Source: Comamonas testosteroni TK102
GTDB lineage: Bacteria > Pseudomonadota > Gammaproteobacteria > Burkholderiales > Burkholderiaceae_C
Direction: 5' to 3'
Assembly (NCBI RefSeq): GCF_000739375.1
Contig: NZ_CP006704.1
Span: 1,798,001 to 1,862,000, forward strand
DNA: 64,000 bases
Shown here: positions 31,978 to 40,969 of the stretch, piece after piece
Position numbering within the stretch: position 1 is the first letter of the stretch
How the letters are laid out: every line of letters begins with the position of its first letter
The notes under the pieces: model-generated
What the model saw: the letters and a program-made list of their open reading frames with translations, nothing else
What the model was told of the DNA's origin: nothing
The model's database searches: none
Translations under genes and position numbers: made by a program

Positions 31978-31988
31978 CCCGTAACGGG
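31978..31988. promoter_or_regulatory. Toxin-antitoxin operator palindrome
   Basis: CCCGTAACGGG is an inverted repeat (CCCGT/ACGGG around a central A), within ATACCC...GGGCATA, 18 bases upstream of the toxin start. This fits the autoregulatory site of a HigBA/RelBE-type operon. Confidence 0.65.
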
Positions 31989-32098
31989 CATACTTTTCCA
32001 GTCCCCAGTGCGATGCACGGGCGGGGAGGGCTGCCGAACCGATTGGCGTAACGGCGACACGGCAATCAGGGCCGACATGCCGAGGCACTGGTCACCGA

Positions 32099-33301
32099 TC
32101 ATGCGGTCACCTCTTTGGGTTCTTGCCGCGTGCCGACGACCGACTTGCGCCGGCTGGCTACCAACTCGGCTGCCTTACGCACCGGGTCGTCCTCGGTGTG
32201 GACGTAGCGCATGAACATCGCCACGGTCTTGTGCGCGGTTAGCGCCATGCCGACCTTGACGGGGATGCCGGAATTGGCAATGTCGGTCGCTGAGCGGTGG
32301 CGTATGCCGTGGGTGCCAACCTTCGGCACGCCGGCGCGATCAAGGATTCGGCGCCACGCCTGATAGTAGGAATGGGGGCCGAGCGGCTTGTCATGGTCGA
32401 GGATGGCCGGGCATACGTAGGGCGAATTGCCGTAGCGAGGTGCATTCGTCAGCAACCGGCGGGCTTCCTCGCTCAACGGCTTGGACATATCGCCCGTCTT
32501 GCTGTCCGGCCAGACAACCCGGCCATTGGGCAAGTCGAGCCAATCCCACTGCAACAGCAGGATCTCCGACATGCGGGCCGCGAACTCGAATTGCAGCCGG
32601 ACGGCCAGCAGATAGATGGGATGTTCCAGGCCCTCGGCCTCGGCTTTGTCCAAGTAGGCGAACAAGCTGACCATCTGCTCGTCGGTGATAAGGCGGGTCG
32701 AGCCTTTCTCCGAGTACTTGGGTACGTGACAGCAAGGATTGGAGCCATCGGGCCGGTAGCCCCACAGTTCGGCCAGGTTGAACATCTTGCGGACGAGCGA
32801 CAGTACGCGGTTGGCCTGCGTGGGGGACCTCTCCATGCGCTTCATCAGCGCGGTGATGTCGTGGCGCGTGACCTCGTGAACCTTCTTGCTGCCGAAGGCT
32901 GGGATGACGAAGTTGTCGATCTGGTACTGGTAGCTGGCCTGGGTGCTGGGCTTGTTGTGCGGCTTGGAGTGGTCATCCATGAACCGGCCGCACAGTTCCT
33001 TGACCGTCGGCGCCTTGCGGGCTTCGGCCTTGTCGAGTCCGGGATCGCCCCCGCGCCGGACTTCGGCCAGCCAGTCTTGGGCCAGCGACCGGGCCTGTTC
33101 GACCGTCAGCTCGCCGAACTGGCCGAGTGCCGGCTTGCGCCGCACGCCGGAGTTCGTGCGGTACTGAACCATGAAGACCTTGCGGCCCGTTGGTGTTATC
33201 TTGCACAAGAAGCCCGGAACGAGCGTATCCCGGAGTTCCACATCGCAGGTTTGCGCCTGCGCCGTGTCAACGACGGACTTGGTGAGTTTGATCTTCGCCA
33301 T
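32099..33301 (-). CDS. int: Tyrosine integrase of the ICE
   Basis: A 400-residue P4-type integrase. The N-terminal Arm-DNA-binding domain (DUF4102-like) spans about 1-90 (VELRDTLVPGFLCKITPTGRK), the core-binding domain about 95-190 (RFMDDHSKPHNKPSTQASYQ), and the catalytic domain about 205-385. The catalytic residues are visible: Arg in FAARMSEILLLQWDW, His-x-x-Arg in THGIRHRSATD, His in TAHKT and Tyr in MRYVHTED. The ATG is preceded by AGGAG. The gene lies just inside the right end of the element and points into it, next to a tRNA 3' end, the usual position. It starts 189 bp from that tRNA fragment; a GGCCCC/GGGGCC hairpin lies at 33317-33335. Confidence 0.93.
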   Translation of the reverse strand: MAKIKLTKSVVDTAQAQTCDVELRDTLVPGFLCKITPTGRKVFMVQYRTNSGVRRKPALGQFGELTVEQARSLAQDWLAEVRRGGDPGLDKAEARKAPTVKELCGRFMDDHSKPHNKPSTQASYQYQIDNFVIPAFGSKKVHEVTRHDITALMKRMERSPTQANRVLSLVRKMFNLAELWGYRPDGSNPCCHVPKYSEKGSTRLITDEQMVSLFAYLDKAEAEGLEHPIYLLAVRLQFEFAARMSEILLLQWDWLDLPNGRVVWPDSKTGDMSKPLSEEARRLLTNAPRYGNSPYVCPAILDHDKPLGPHSYYQAWRRILDRAGVPKVGTHGIRHRSATDIANSGIPVKVGMALTAHKTVAMFMRYVHTEDDPVRKAAELVASRRKSVVGTRQEPKEVTA

Positions 33302-33489
33302 GAGGTGCTCCTGAAAGGCCCCGATTCCAGGGGCCGGCTAGGAGCCAGGCGGAGGGGAACCGGGGCGGTTTGCATCGCGCACCGGGATATGATCGAAGGC
33401 ACTGGCCTCGGGGAAAACCTGCTACAGCAAGCCTCATCCAAGTCCATCGTTAGCCCGGTGCGGATGCCATGCTCTGGCTTAAAATCTGC

Positions 33490-33534
33490 CGCTTTTAACG
33501 AAGCGTGCCGGTTCGATTCCGGCTCGAGGCACCA
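33490..33534 (+). tRNA. 3' part of a class II tRNA gene (probably tRNA-Leu); likely right attachment site
   Basis: Visible parts are a long variable arm (CGCTT 33490-33494 / AAGCG 33501-33505), a perfect T-arm (GCCGG-TTCGATT-CCGGC, 33507-33523), the acceptor 3' strand TCGAGGC (33524-33530), a discriminator A and encoded CCA (33532-33534). The long variable arm indicates Leu, Ser or Tyr; the GTGCCGG T-arm style favours Leu. No matching 5' half (D-arm, GCCTCGA acceptor strand) precedes it, so the gene appears split by the ICE, and the full tRNA should be at the other end. CTTAAAAAT at 33477 resembles a TAA-anticodon loop but does not pair. Confidence 0.6.
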
Positions 33535-33540
33535 GAATTG

Positions 33541-33580
33541 AAAAGCCTGCTATACATTTTGTAGCGGGCTTTTTTTATTT
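33541..33580 (+). terminator. Rho-independent terminator behind the tRNA 3' end
   Basis: The stem AAAGCCTGCTA / TAGCGGGCTTT with one mismatch is followed by a run of seven T. It starts seven bases after the CCA and belongs to the chromosomal tRNA unit. Confidence 0.8.
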
Positions 33581-33759
33581 ATGGCTTGATGGCCGCTGCC
33601 GCCCGCAGTCTTGCCGAAGGTGGGAAAATCAAGGGCTGTGATGCCGTAGGGCAGTGCGATGTCGGGCTTTGTCAAGGCGCTTGGAAAAGCTCCGGCTTCG
33701 ATGCAATATGGCTTGCAGTTCTGTCATGCTGACGGGGTCTGCACTCCTAGAGAGAAAAG

Positions 33760-34389
33760 ATGTCTAGTTACAACGCTGCTTTTGAAATTCATGTCCACGG
33801 CCAGGTTCTGCTCCGTGCTGACGTTACGTATGAGCAGCTGCAAGATGCATTGCGTCCCTTGTGGGCCTATGCCGGCGCGCGCTCATTGACGGATGGCGAG
33901 GGAAGTCTTTACGAAGAAGAGCCCGGCATCCAGTTCGAGGCCAAGGAGCATCTGTTGCAGATGTGCTGGACCGTGCGCGGCGATGATGACTTCCGTCAGG
34001 CTCTGGACGATATGTGCATGGGCCTGAACGAGCTGGCCGAGCAGGGCTCGCCGATCGAAGTGACCTTCTACGACACCGAGTTCGACGAGGAAGAGGCTCC
34101 TGCCGAGGCCCAGAGCCGCGATGACTTCCTGATGCTGTTTGTGGGCCCCAATCCTGCCGCCATCATGCAGGTGCAGCGCGATCTGCTGGTGCAGGACGTC
34201 ATCAACATGATGGAGCGCCACTTCGACGGCGCCGAACTCGGCGGCGTGGTGCAGGAAATCGACAAGCTGTTCTCGCAGCGTTTCGAAGCCCTGGTCAGCT
34301 CGCTGGAGCTGGGTAAGCCGCCGCGTGGCGGATCGGGCGGCTCGGCCTCCGGTCATGGCGGCAATCGCCGCCCGCGCCATCTGCATTGA
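33760..34389 (+). CDS. Conserved protein of unknown function
   Basis: A 209-residue acidic protein without a recognised catalytic motif. The N-terminal 100 residues look like a compact alpha/beta domain (AAFEIHVHGQVLLRADVTYEQLQ, QMCWTVRGDDDFRQALDDMC) followed by an acidic linker (DTEFDEEEAPAEAQ) and a second helical part with VQDVINMMERHF. The tail is Gly/Ser- and Arg-rich and disordered. It is the first gene of the chromosome proper and has its own spacer of 180 bp. The start has GAGAGAAAAG upstream. Confidence 0.75.
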   Translation: MSSYNAAFEIHVHGQVLLRADVTYEQLQDALRPLWAYAGARSLTDGEGSLYEEEPGIQFEAKEHLLQMCWTVRGDDDFRQALDDMCMGLNELAEQGSPIEVTFYDTEFDEEEAPAEAQSRDDFLMLFVGPNPAAIMQVQRDLLVQDVINMMERHFDGAELGGVVQEIDKLFSQRFEALVSSLELGKPPRGGSGGSASGHGGNRRPRHLH

Positions 34390-34462
34390 TTCTTCGCTCA
34401 TTCGCCGTCAAAGCCCTCTGTGCTGCAGTCCCGAGACTGTGACAGGGGGTTTGTTTTTTGCC

Positions 34463-35074
34463 ATGAAGCCCATTTCCACCCCCAAATATTCGGGAGCCGT
34501 CACGCAGCAGCTACGCAAGGACAGGGCTGCGCGCGCCAGCATGGGCGAAGCAGGGGCGCCGCTGGCGCTGGCATTGCCCTATCTTTCGGGTTATGCGCCA
34601 TCGCTGCAGAACCAGGTGCGCGATTGGCTGCTGGCAGGCAAGGCCGGTGACTGGCTGCTGCGCAAATATCCGCAGGCCCACGCGGTACGCACTGACAGGG
34701 CGCTTTATGACTATGTCGATGCGCTCAAGACCCGGTATCTGCGCAATGCCGGTCAGCTGCACAAGGTCGCTTACGACAGCAGGATCCATGTGGTGCGCAA
34801 TGCCCTGGGTCTGCATACGCGGCGTGCGATTGCGCATGGCGGCAGGCTCAATGCGCGGCACGAGATTCAGGTGGCGGCCATGTTCAAGCAGGCACCCGAT
34901 GCCTTTTTGCGCATGATCTGCGTGCATGAGCTGGCCCATATCCGCATCATGGATCACGACAAGGCTTTTTATCAGTTATGCATGCATATGGAGCCTGACT
35001 ACCACCAGTTGGAGTTCGATGTGCGCTTTTACCTCAGCTATCTGGATCAGGATGGCCCGCCACTCTGGGTCTGA
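34463..35074 (+). CDS. YgjP-like zinc metallopeptidase
   Basis: A 203-residue protein with the zinc-site motif HELAHIRIMDHDKAF near residues 154-168, typical of the YgjP/WLM (DUF45) group, in which HExxH is followed by a nearby third histidine. RNALGLHTRRAIAHGG and LNARHEIQVAAMF precede it. It is probably a soluble peptidase; the substrate is not known. I start at MKPISTPKYS (34463); the longer frame upstream overlaps the previous gene and is rejected. It ends nine bases before the convergent murI gene. Confidence 0.75.
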   Translation: MKPISTPKYSGAVTQQLRKDRAARASMGEAGAPLALALPYLSGYAPSLQNQVRDWLLAGKAGDWLLRKYPQAHAVRTDRALYDYVDALKTRYLRNAGQLHKVAYDSRIHVVRNALGLHTRRAIAHGGRLNARHEIQVAAMFKQAPDAFLRMICVHELAHIRIMDHDKAFYQLCMHMEPDYHQLEFDVRFYLSYLDQDGPPLWV

Positions 35075-35083
35075 TGGCGCAGC

Positions 35084-35980
35084 TCAGGCGGGTGTGGCCA
35101 CGGCGCTTGGCGAGCACACGCTGACAGCCTGGCTGCAAGCGGCAGGCAGATCCAGCCAGCGCTGGGCCGCGGCTTGCATGGCCGTCAGGCGGCCGGTTGT
35201 CATGAGCCGGATCTGCTCGGCCTGGGCCAGCTGCCGCGATCCATCGGTCTCGGGCCCGAGCAGATGGCGCTGCTCCAGCATGCGCCGGGTCTGGCGCGCG
35301 ACAGGGGCGCCTGTGTCCAGAAACTGGATATCCGGCCCCAGCAGCGCGCGCAAATCGTCCTTGACGAAGACATAGTGGGTGCAGCCCAGCACCAGCGTAT
35401 CCATCTGCCCGGTCTTATGGCCGAAACTGCCTAGAGCGCTCGTGTATTTCGTGCAAAGCGCTCTGATCTCGGTGGCGCTTGCATCCTCGGGCAATGCCTG
35501 CTCGGTGCTTTGCTCGATGGCTCTGGCCAGGCCATCGCAGGCCTGCAGATGAAACTCGGCGCGCTGACCATGCTCGGCCACCAGGCGTGCTACGCGCTGG
35601 CTGGAGACAGTGCCCCGGGTGGCCATCACTCCCACATGATGGGTCTGGCTCGAAAAAGAGGCCGGCTTGATAGCGGGTTCCACGCCGATGACGGGCAATT
35701 GCGGCATGCGTTCGCGCATCAGCTCCACGGCCGCAGCCGTCGCGGTATTGCAGGCAATCACCAGAATCTTGATGTCGTGCTGCTGCAGCAGATACTGCGC
35801 AATGGCCAGGCTGCGCTCCTGCACAAATGCATCGCCCCGTGCGTCGCCATAGGGGGCATTGCCGCTGTCGGCCAGATAGACGAACTGCTCGTGCGGCAGC
35901 TCATGGCGCAGTGCCTGCAGCACGCTGAGGCCACCCACACCGCTATCAAAAATGCCGATGGGGGAGTGAGGAGTGGGCAT
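35084..35980 (-). CDS. murI: Glutamate racemase
   Basis: A 298-residue cofactor-independent racemase that makes D-glutamate for peptidoglycan. It shows GIFDSGVGGLSVLQALRHELP at the start, the first catalytic cysteine in VIACNTATAAAVELMRERMP and the second in VLGCTHYVFVKDDL. Usual length is 260-290, so it is slightly long because of the C-terminal tail. It is convergent with the metallopeptidase gene and has no close same-strand partner. Confidence 0.95.
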   Translation of the reverse strand: MPTPHSPIGIFDSGVGGLSVLQALRHELPHEQFVYLADSGNAPYGDARGDAFVQERSLAIAQYLLQQHDIKILVIACNTATAAAVELMRERMPQLPVIGVEPAIKPASFSSQTHHVGVMATRGTVSSQRVARLVAEHGQRAEFHLQACDGLARAIEQSTEQALPEDASATEIRALCTKYTSALGSFGHKTGQMDTLVLGCTHYVFVKDDLRALLGPDIQFLDTGAPVARQTRRMLEQRHLLGPETDGSRQLAQAEQIRLMTTGRLTAMQAAAQRWLDLPAACSQAVSVCSPSAVATPA

Positions 35981-36067
35981 GGTGCAAAAAGATGAGTGCA
36001 GGCAATGATGCGGCCGCCAGTATGCGCCGCTTTGCGCCCGGGTGGCGCGTTCAGGGGTATGGATGCG

Positions 36068-36595
36068 TCACGCGTCCTGGCTGCTGTGGTCTGCGGGCAG
36101 GCCGCAGACCGGGCAGAAATTATTGCCATGAGCGACTTCATGCCCGGCCGGGCAGTGGCGGGGCGCCAGGAGGGAGGGCAGGTTCCAGCTCGAGAAGAAG
36201 ATGCAGAACGCCATGCCGTAGAAGATCATCCAGTGGCCCGAAAACACGCGCAGGCCTGTCATGCCGACCGCAATGCTGAGAAAGAAGTTGACAAAAGCGT
36301 AGATGAAGATCGCGTAGGCGCTGTTGCGCATCCAGGCGGGGCAGCCGGCGAGCACCTTCTTCCAGGAAAACTGCAGACGATTGCCGTTGTTGATGCGCTG
36401 GGCGATCAGCGCCGCAGGAACCCAGACCGCAAAAATTCCCATGCTCATCACGCTGGTGAACATTCTCAATGTGTCTTTAGCTAAATGAACGTCAAGTGCG
36501 TCTATCTGTCCAGCAAGTGCTGCCAAGTGCGTGATTGCGCTGAGTACAAAGCCCATGCCGGAAATCAGCAGCAGTGGCGGTAGAAGAATGGGCAT
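36068..36595 (-). CDS. Four-helix membrane protein with C-terminal zinc-knuckle-like motif
   Basis: A 175-residue protein with about four membrane segments (residues 3-25, 48-66, 90-112 and 118-138). The C-terminal soluble part has CPAGHEVAHGNNFCPVCGLPAD, a CxxxH...CxxC pattern that could bind zinc. It is not a family I recognise. The spacing to murI (87 bp) and to the next upstream gene gives no hint about its function. Confidence 0.65.
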   Translation of the reverse strand: MPILLPPLLLISGMGFVLSAITHLAALAGQIDALDVHLAKDTLRMFTSVMSMGIFAVWVPAALIAQRINNGNRLQFSWKKVLAGCPAWMRNSAYAIFIYAFVNFFLSIAVGMTGLRVFSGHWMIFYGMAFCIFFSSWNLPSLLAPRHCPAGHEVAHGNNFCPVCGLPADHSSQDA

Positions 36596-36688
36596 GGCGG
36601 TGATGAAAGATAAAAAAGGAAGCTGCTAGCGCTTGTTTGACGGGGGATTTAGGCATAAGTAATGTAATTTTTCAAGCTGAAGCTACGA

Positions 36689-37279
36689 TCAATGCTCATC
36701 TTTTTGTTGAGGATGGGACAGGCGAATGCTGTCCACCAGCTTGCCGAAGTAGCTTTGGCGCATGGACAGCAGGGCTGGCAACGGGCCTGAGGGCAGGCGT
36801 TCGTAGCTTTTTTCATCGATGCAGAACTCGAAGAAGAGATAGTCCACTTCAGCCAGCTTGAGCTGATGGCGGCAGGCATGGCGACCCGAACCCCGCTTTT
36901 TCTCGGCAACGGTCTGCAGGCTGGCATCGCTTCCCAGCGCTGCCGTATAGGCCATGGGCAGGGTGGCTGCCAGATCGAACCAGAGCACAAAAACCATGAA
37001 GGCGCTGCAGAGCACACCCATTAGCCAGCGCTTGACAGGACCGTAGCTGGGCCAGGGGCCTGCCGGCTGCCACAGTCCCAGTCTGTGCAGCCGCCGCAGC
37101 CAGATGCCCGCTGCCGCAGTCAGCGCCAGCGAAAGATACAGCGCGAGCAATTGCCAGCGGGCCTCGGGTATGAAGCTGCGCCAGACAATGGGGGCGAGGG
37201 CGCCCAGCATCACCGCCATGAAAACCGCAATCAGCCATTTCTGCGGGGTGGAGGTTTCAGGTTTCCAGAGCCAGTTCAT
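36689..37279 (-). CDS. Membrane protein of unknown function
   Basis: A 196-residue protein with about three hydrophobic segments (QKWLIAVFMAVMLGALAPIVW, LLALYLSLALTAAAGIWL, WLMGVLCSAFMVFVLWFDL) and a soluble C-terminal domain containing LAEVDYLFFEFCIDEKSYERL. I start at MNWLWKPETS because its ATG overlaps the stop of the GNAT gene upstream (ATGA); the open frame extends further. It is therefore translationally coupled to that acetyltransferase. The family is not recognised. Confidence 0.65.
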   Translation of the reverse strand: MNWLWKPETSTPQKWLIAVFMAVMLGALAPIVWRSFIPEARWQLLALYLSLALTAAAGIWLRRLHRLGLWQPAGPWPSYGPVKRWLMGVLCSAFMVFVLWFDLAATLPMAYTAALGSDASLQTVAEKKRGSGRHACRHQLKLAEVDYLFFEFCIDEKSYERLPSGPLPALLSMRQSYFGKLVDSIRLSHPQQKDEH

Positions 37280-37767
37280 GCAGCAGGGCCCGCAGTCCGG
37301 GGCCGGAGCGCTTTTCGCATGCGCGTGTTGCTCAGGGCAATGCCTCTCACGACGGGCATTTGCCGGCACTGCTGCTCAAAGCCGAAATGGGCGAAGAAGC
37401 CCTGGGCGTTGAGACTGACATCGGCGCTCAGCTCCTGCAGACCGTTTTGCCGCGCGGCATGCTCGATATGCGCGAGCAGGAGTCGGCCCACGCCCTGGCC
37501 GGCATGTTGCGGGGCCACAAAAAAGTGATCGATATAGCCGTTGGCTTGCAGATCTGCATAAGCCACGGGTCGATCATTGGCGCAGACGGCGACAAAAGGG
37601 CTCAGTGCCTGGATGCGCCGGCTCCACTCCGCCCGGTCGGGCTGTGGCGGCGCCCAGGCATCGAGCTGCTCGGGGCTGTAGTGATTCGCGGCCAGTTGAT
37701 GCACCGCGTCGTGGAACACCTGCCACAGCGCGATTTCATCTCCGGGGCGATAGCTGCGTATATGCAT
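37276..37767 (-). CDS. GNAT-family N-acetyltransferase
   Basis: A 163-residue GNAT enzyme. The acetyl-CoA-binding segment is FFVAPQHAGQGVGRLLLAHIE (about residues 80-100), preceded by ADLQANGYIDHF and followed by the QELSADVSLNAQGFFAHFGF region. It resembles YafP-like acetyltransferases, substrate unknown. I start at MHIRSYRPGDE rather than at the longer frame. It is coupled by ATGA to the membrane protein downstream. Divergent from the Mrp operon, with 226 bp between them. Confidence 0.85.
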   Translation of the reverse strand: MHIRSYRPGDEIALWQVFHDAVHQLAANHYSPEQLDAWAPPQPDRAEWSRRIQALSPFVAVCANDRPVAYADLQANGYIDHFFVAPQHAGQGVGRLLLAHIEHAARQNGLQELSADVSLNAQGFFAHFGFEQQCRQMPVVRGIALSNTRMRKALRPRTAGPAA

Positions 37768-37993
37768 GGGTTGGCAGATGGATTGAGTTTGGCAAAAATG
37801 CTTTTCAGCAGCAGAGGCATGACATCGGTTCCGCGCGCATGGGTAGATCGGATGCACTTCTTTATCTGCACGCAACCCGCTGTTTTGATGGATTTTCTGT
37901 CATCAATTAAAGCTGAACAGTGGTCTAAAGTCTGTGAAATGCTCAGGTTTTTATAGCGGAAAAAATAACGTCAACCTCTAGAATGATCCGCCC

Positions 37994-40969
37994 ATGCCCT
38001 TGATCTACCTTATCCTCCTACCTTTCGCAGGCAGCCTTCTGGCTGCCTTATTGCCTGCAAATGCGCGCAATACGGAATCCACACTTGCAGGTGTCATCGC
38101 GCTGATATGCGCGATTCAGGTAGGGATGCTGTTCCCGGAAATGGCCGATGGAGCGGTGCTCAGGCAGGAGGTGTCCTGGCTGCCCGCGCTGGGCCTGAAT
38201 CTGGTGATTCGCATGGACGGGTTTGCCTGGTTGTTCTCCATGCTGGTCTTCGGCATCGGTGCACTGGTGGTGCTTTATGCGCGCTACTACATGTCGCCCG
38301 CTGATCCGGTTCCGCGCTTTTTCTCGTTTTTTCTGGCTTTCATGGGGGCCATGGCGGGGGTGGTGCTCTCGGGAAACATCATTCAGCTGGTGTTTTTCTG
38401 GGAGCTGACCAGTCTTTTCTCCTTCCTGCTGATCGGCTACTGGTATCACCGCAAGGATGCGCGCCGGGGCGCGCGCATGGCATTGACGGTCACGGGCACG
38501 GGCGGGCTGGCCATGCTAGTGGGCATGCTGGTGCTGGGTCATATCGTGGGCAGCTATGACCTCGACAATGTGCTGGCTGCAGGCCAGCAGATTCGCGACA
38601 GCCACCTCTATCTGCTGGCATTGGTGCTGATCTTGCTTGGCGCACTCACCAAAAGTGCTCAATTTCCGTTCCAGTTCTGGCTGCCCAATGCCATGGCGGC
38701 ACCTACGCCCGTGTCGGCCTATCTGCACTCGGCCACCATGGTCAAGGCTGGCGTGTTTCTGCTGGCGCGGCTGTGGCCGGTGCTTGCGGACACCGATGCC
38801 TGGTTCTGGCTGGTCGGTGGAGCCGGTGCCTTGACGCTGCTGATTGGCGGCTATTGCGCGATGTTCCAGCACGATCTCAAGGGTTTGCTGGCTTATTCAA
38901 CGATCTCGCACCTGGGGCTGATCACCCTGCTGCTGGGCCTGAACAGCAAGCTGGCTGCCGTGGCCGCAGTTTTTCACATCATGAATCATGCGACCTTCAA
39001 GGCGTCGCTGTTCATGGCGGCGGGCATTGTGGACCATGAAAGCGGCACGCGTGACATCCGGCGGCTGTCGGGTTTGCGCTTCATGATGCCGATCACGGCC
39101 ACGCTGGCCTGTGTGGCCAGTGCCGCCATGGCCGGCGTGCCGCTGCTCAACGGATTCATCTCCAAGGAAATGTTCTTTGCCGAGACCGTCTATCTGGATG
39201 CAGCTCCCTGGGTCAAGACCGTGCTGCCCGTGTTGGCGACGGTGGCCGGCATGTTCAGCGTGGCCTATTCGCTGCGCTTCACGTTCGATGTCTTCTTTGG
39301 TCCCCAGGCCGACGATTTGCCGCACGAGCCCCACGAGCCGCCGCACTGGATGCGTGTGCCCGTGGAGCTCCTGGTGCTGGCCTGCCTGATCGTGGGCATT
39401 TTCCCGGCCTGGGCGGTGGGCGGCTTTCTCGCGGTGGCCGCAACGCCTGTCGTGGGCGGAGACTTGCCGGAGTACAGCCTGGCCATCTGGCATGGCTGGA
39501 ATATGCCGCTCATCATGAGCCTGGTGGCACTGGCCGGCGGTATCGTGCTCTACACCATGCTGCGCTGGCAGCGCACGGTCGGGCACTTCGACACCACGCC
39601 CGTGCTGGGCCGTGTCAGCGGTCGCAGGATCTTCGAGAATCTGCTGGCCCGCATCACCTGGCTGGGCCGGGCGGGGCGCCGCAATCTGTCCACGCGCCGC
39701 CTGCAGTGGCAGATGCTGTGGCTGGTCTGCGTCGCCCTGGTCGCAGCGGCCCTGCCGCTATGGCTATGGGGCATGAAACTGGGTGACCGTGGCACTTTGC
39801 CGGTGTCTTCGGCCTTTGTGCTGCTCTGGGCCATTGGCTGTCTGTGCGCGCTGGGAACGGCCTGGAAAGCCAAGTACCACCGGATGACCGCGCTGATCAT
39901 GCTGGGCGGCACGGGGTTGTGCACGGTGCTGACCTTCCTCTGGTTCTCTGCGCCCGATCTGGCGCTGACCCAGCTGGTGGTGGAAGTTGCCACCACGGTG
40001 CTGATCCTGCTGGGGCTGCGCTGGCTGCCCAAGCGGGACAAGAACATGCGTACCGCCGACAACGCCGATGCGCGGGCCAAGGCACGCCGCCTGCGCGATC
40101 TGGTGCTGTCGCTGATTGCCGGTGGCGGCATGGCCTGGCTGGCCTTTGCCATGATGAGCCGGCCCTTCTACGAAAGCACCTCCACCTTCTTCCTCGAAAA
40201 CGCGCTGGGCGGCGGCGGCGGCACCAATGTGGTCAATGTGACGCTGGTGGACTTCCGTGGCTTCGACACCTTCGGCGAGATCGTGGTGCTGGGCATCGTG
40301 GCCGTCGTCATCTATGCGCTGCTGCGCCGCTTCCGTCCGGCGCGCGAGGCCATGGACATTCCGGAGCAGCAGCGCTATGTGCCCGGCGATTTGCAGACCG
40401 ATTTGCTCAATCCGCGCAATGCCAGCGATACGGCGGTGGGCTACCTCATGGTGCCCGCCGTGCTGGTGCGGCTGCTGCTGCCGTTTGCGACGCTGGTGGC
40501 TGCCTATATCTTCGTGCGCGGCCACAACCAGCCGGGTGGCGGTTTCGTGGCCGGGCTGGTGTTCTCGGTCGCCTTGCTGATGCAGTACATCATCTCGGGC
40601 ACGCATTGGGTGGAGGCGCATCTGCCGCTTTATCCGCGCCGCTGGATTGCCGCGGGCCTGCTGTTTGCGCTGGGCACGGGTCTGGGCTCCGTGGCCGTGG
40701 GCTACCCCTTCCTGACCAGCCACAGCTTTGACTTTTCGCTGCCCTTGGTGGGACATGTGCATTTCGCCAGCGCCACCTTCTTCGATATCGGCGTGTTTGC
40801 GCTGGTGGTGGGCTCCACCATGCTGATCCTGACGGCGATTGCCCACCAATCGGTACGCGGACACCGCTTCCATGCGCGCTTGCTGGAAGAGCAGGAACAA
40901 GAGGCCAAGAAGGCCGAGGCCGAGGTGCAGGCGGCCACGGCCGCGGCGTTGGCAAGGGGAGGTATGTAA
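37994..40969 (+). CDS. mrpA: Mrp antiporter subunit A with fused subunit B
   Basis: A 991-residue membrane protein. The N-terminal half is a NuoL-like proton-pumping module (FWELTSLFSFLLIGYW, TKSAQFPFQFWLPNAMAAPTPVSAYLHSATMVKAGVFLLARL) and the region around 610-690 is the MrpA-specific C-terminal part. From about residue 815 on, LMVPAVLVRLLLPFATLVAAY and GHNQPGGGFVAGLVFSVALL match the separate MrpB of other bacteria, so A and B are fused as in the PhaAB type. The six-gene complex exchanges Na+ or K+ for protons. Its stop overlaps the mrpC start by one base. Confidence 0.93.
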   Translation: MPLIYLILLPFAGSLLAALLPANARNTESTLAGVIALICAIQVGMLFPEMADGAVLRQEVSWLPALGLNLVIRMDGFAWLFSMLVFGIGALVVLYARYYMSPADPVPRFFSFFLAFMGAMAGVVLSGNIIQLVFFWELTSLFSFLLIGYWYHRKDARRGARMALTVTGTGGLAMLVGMLVLGHIVGSYDLDNVLAAGQQIRDSHLYLLALVLILLGALTKSAQFPFQFWLPNAMAAPTPVSAYLHSATMVKAGVFLLARLWPVLADTDAWFWLVGGAGALTLLIGGYCAMFQHDLKGLLAYSTISHLGLITLLLGLNSKLAAVAAVFHIMNHATFKASLFMAAGIVDHESGTRDIRRLSGLRFMMPITATLACVASAAMAGVPLLNGFISKEMFFAETVYLDAAPWVKTVLPVLATVAGMFSVAYSLRFTFDVFFGPQADDLPHEPHEPPHWMRVPVELLVLACLIVGIFPAWAVGGFLAVAATPVVGGDLPEYSLAIWHGWNMPLIMSLVALAGGIVLYTMLRWQRTVGHFDTTPVLGRVSGRRIFENLLARITWLGRAGRRNLSTRRLQWQMLWLVCVALVAAALPLWLWGMKLGDRGTLPVSSAFVLLWAIGCLCALGTAWKAKYHRMTALIMLGGTGLCTVLTFLWFSAPDLALTQLVVEVATTVLILLGLRWLPKRDKNMRTADNADARAKARRLRDLVLSLIAGGGMAWLAFAMMSRPFYESTSTFFLENALGGGGGTNVVNVTLVDFRGFDTFGEIVVLGIVAVVIYALLRRFRPAREAMDIPEQQRYVPGDLQTDLLNPRNASDTAVGYLMVPAVLVRLLLPFATLVAAYIFVRGHNQPGGGFVAGLVFSVALLMQYIISGTHWVEAHLPLYPRRWIAAGLLFALGTGLGSVAVGYPFLTSHSFDFSLPLVGHVHFASATFFDIGVFALVVGSTMLILTAIAHQSVRGHRFHARLLEEQEQEAKKAEAEVQAATAAALARGGM

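Noticed and set aside
33430..33534. A complete tRNA gene ending at the CCA at 33534
   Set aside because: GCCTCAT at 33430 weakly resembles a partner for TCGAGGC, but there is no D-arm and no anticodon stem that pairs, so only the 3' part is genuine.
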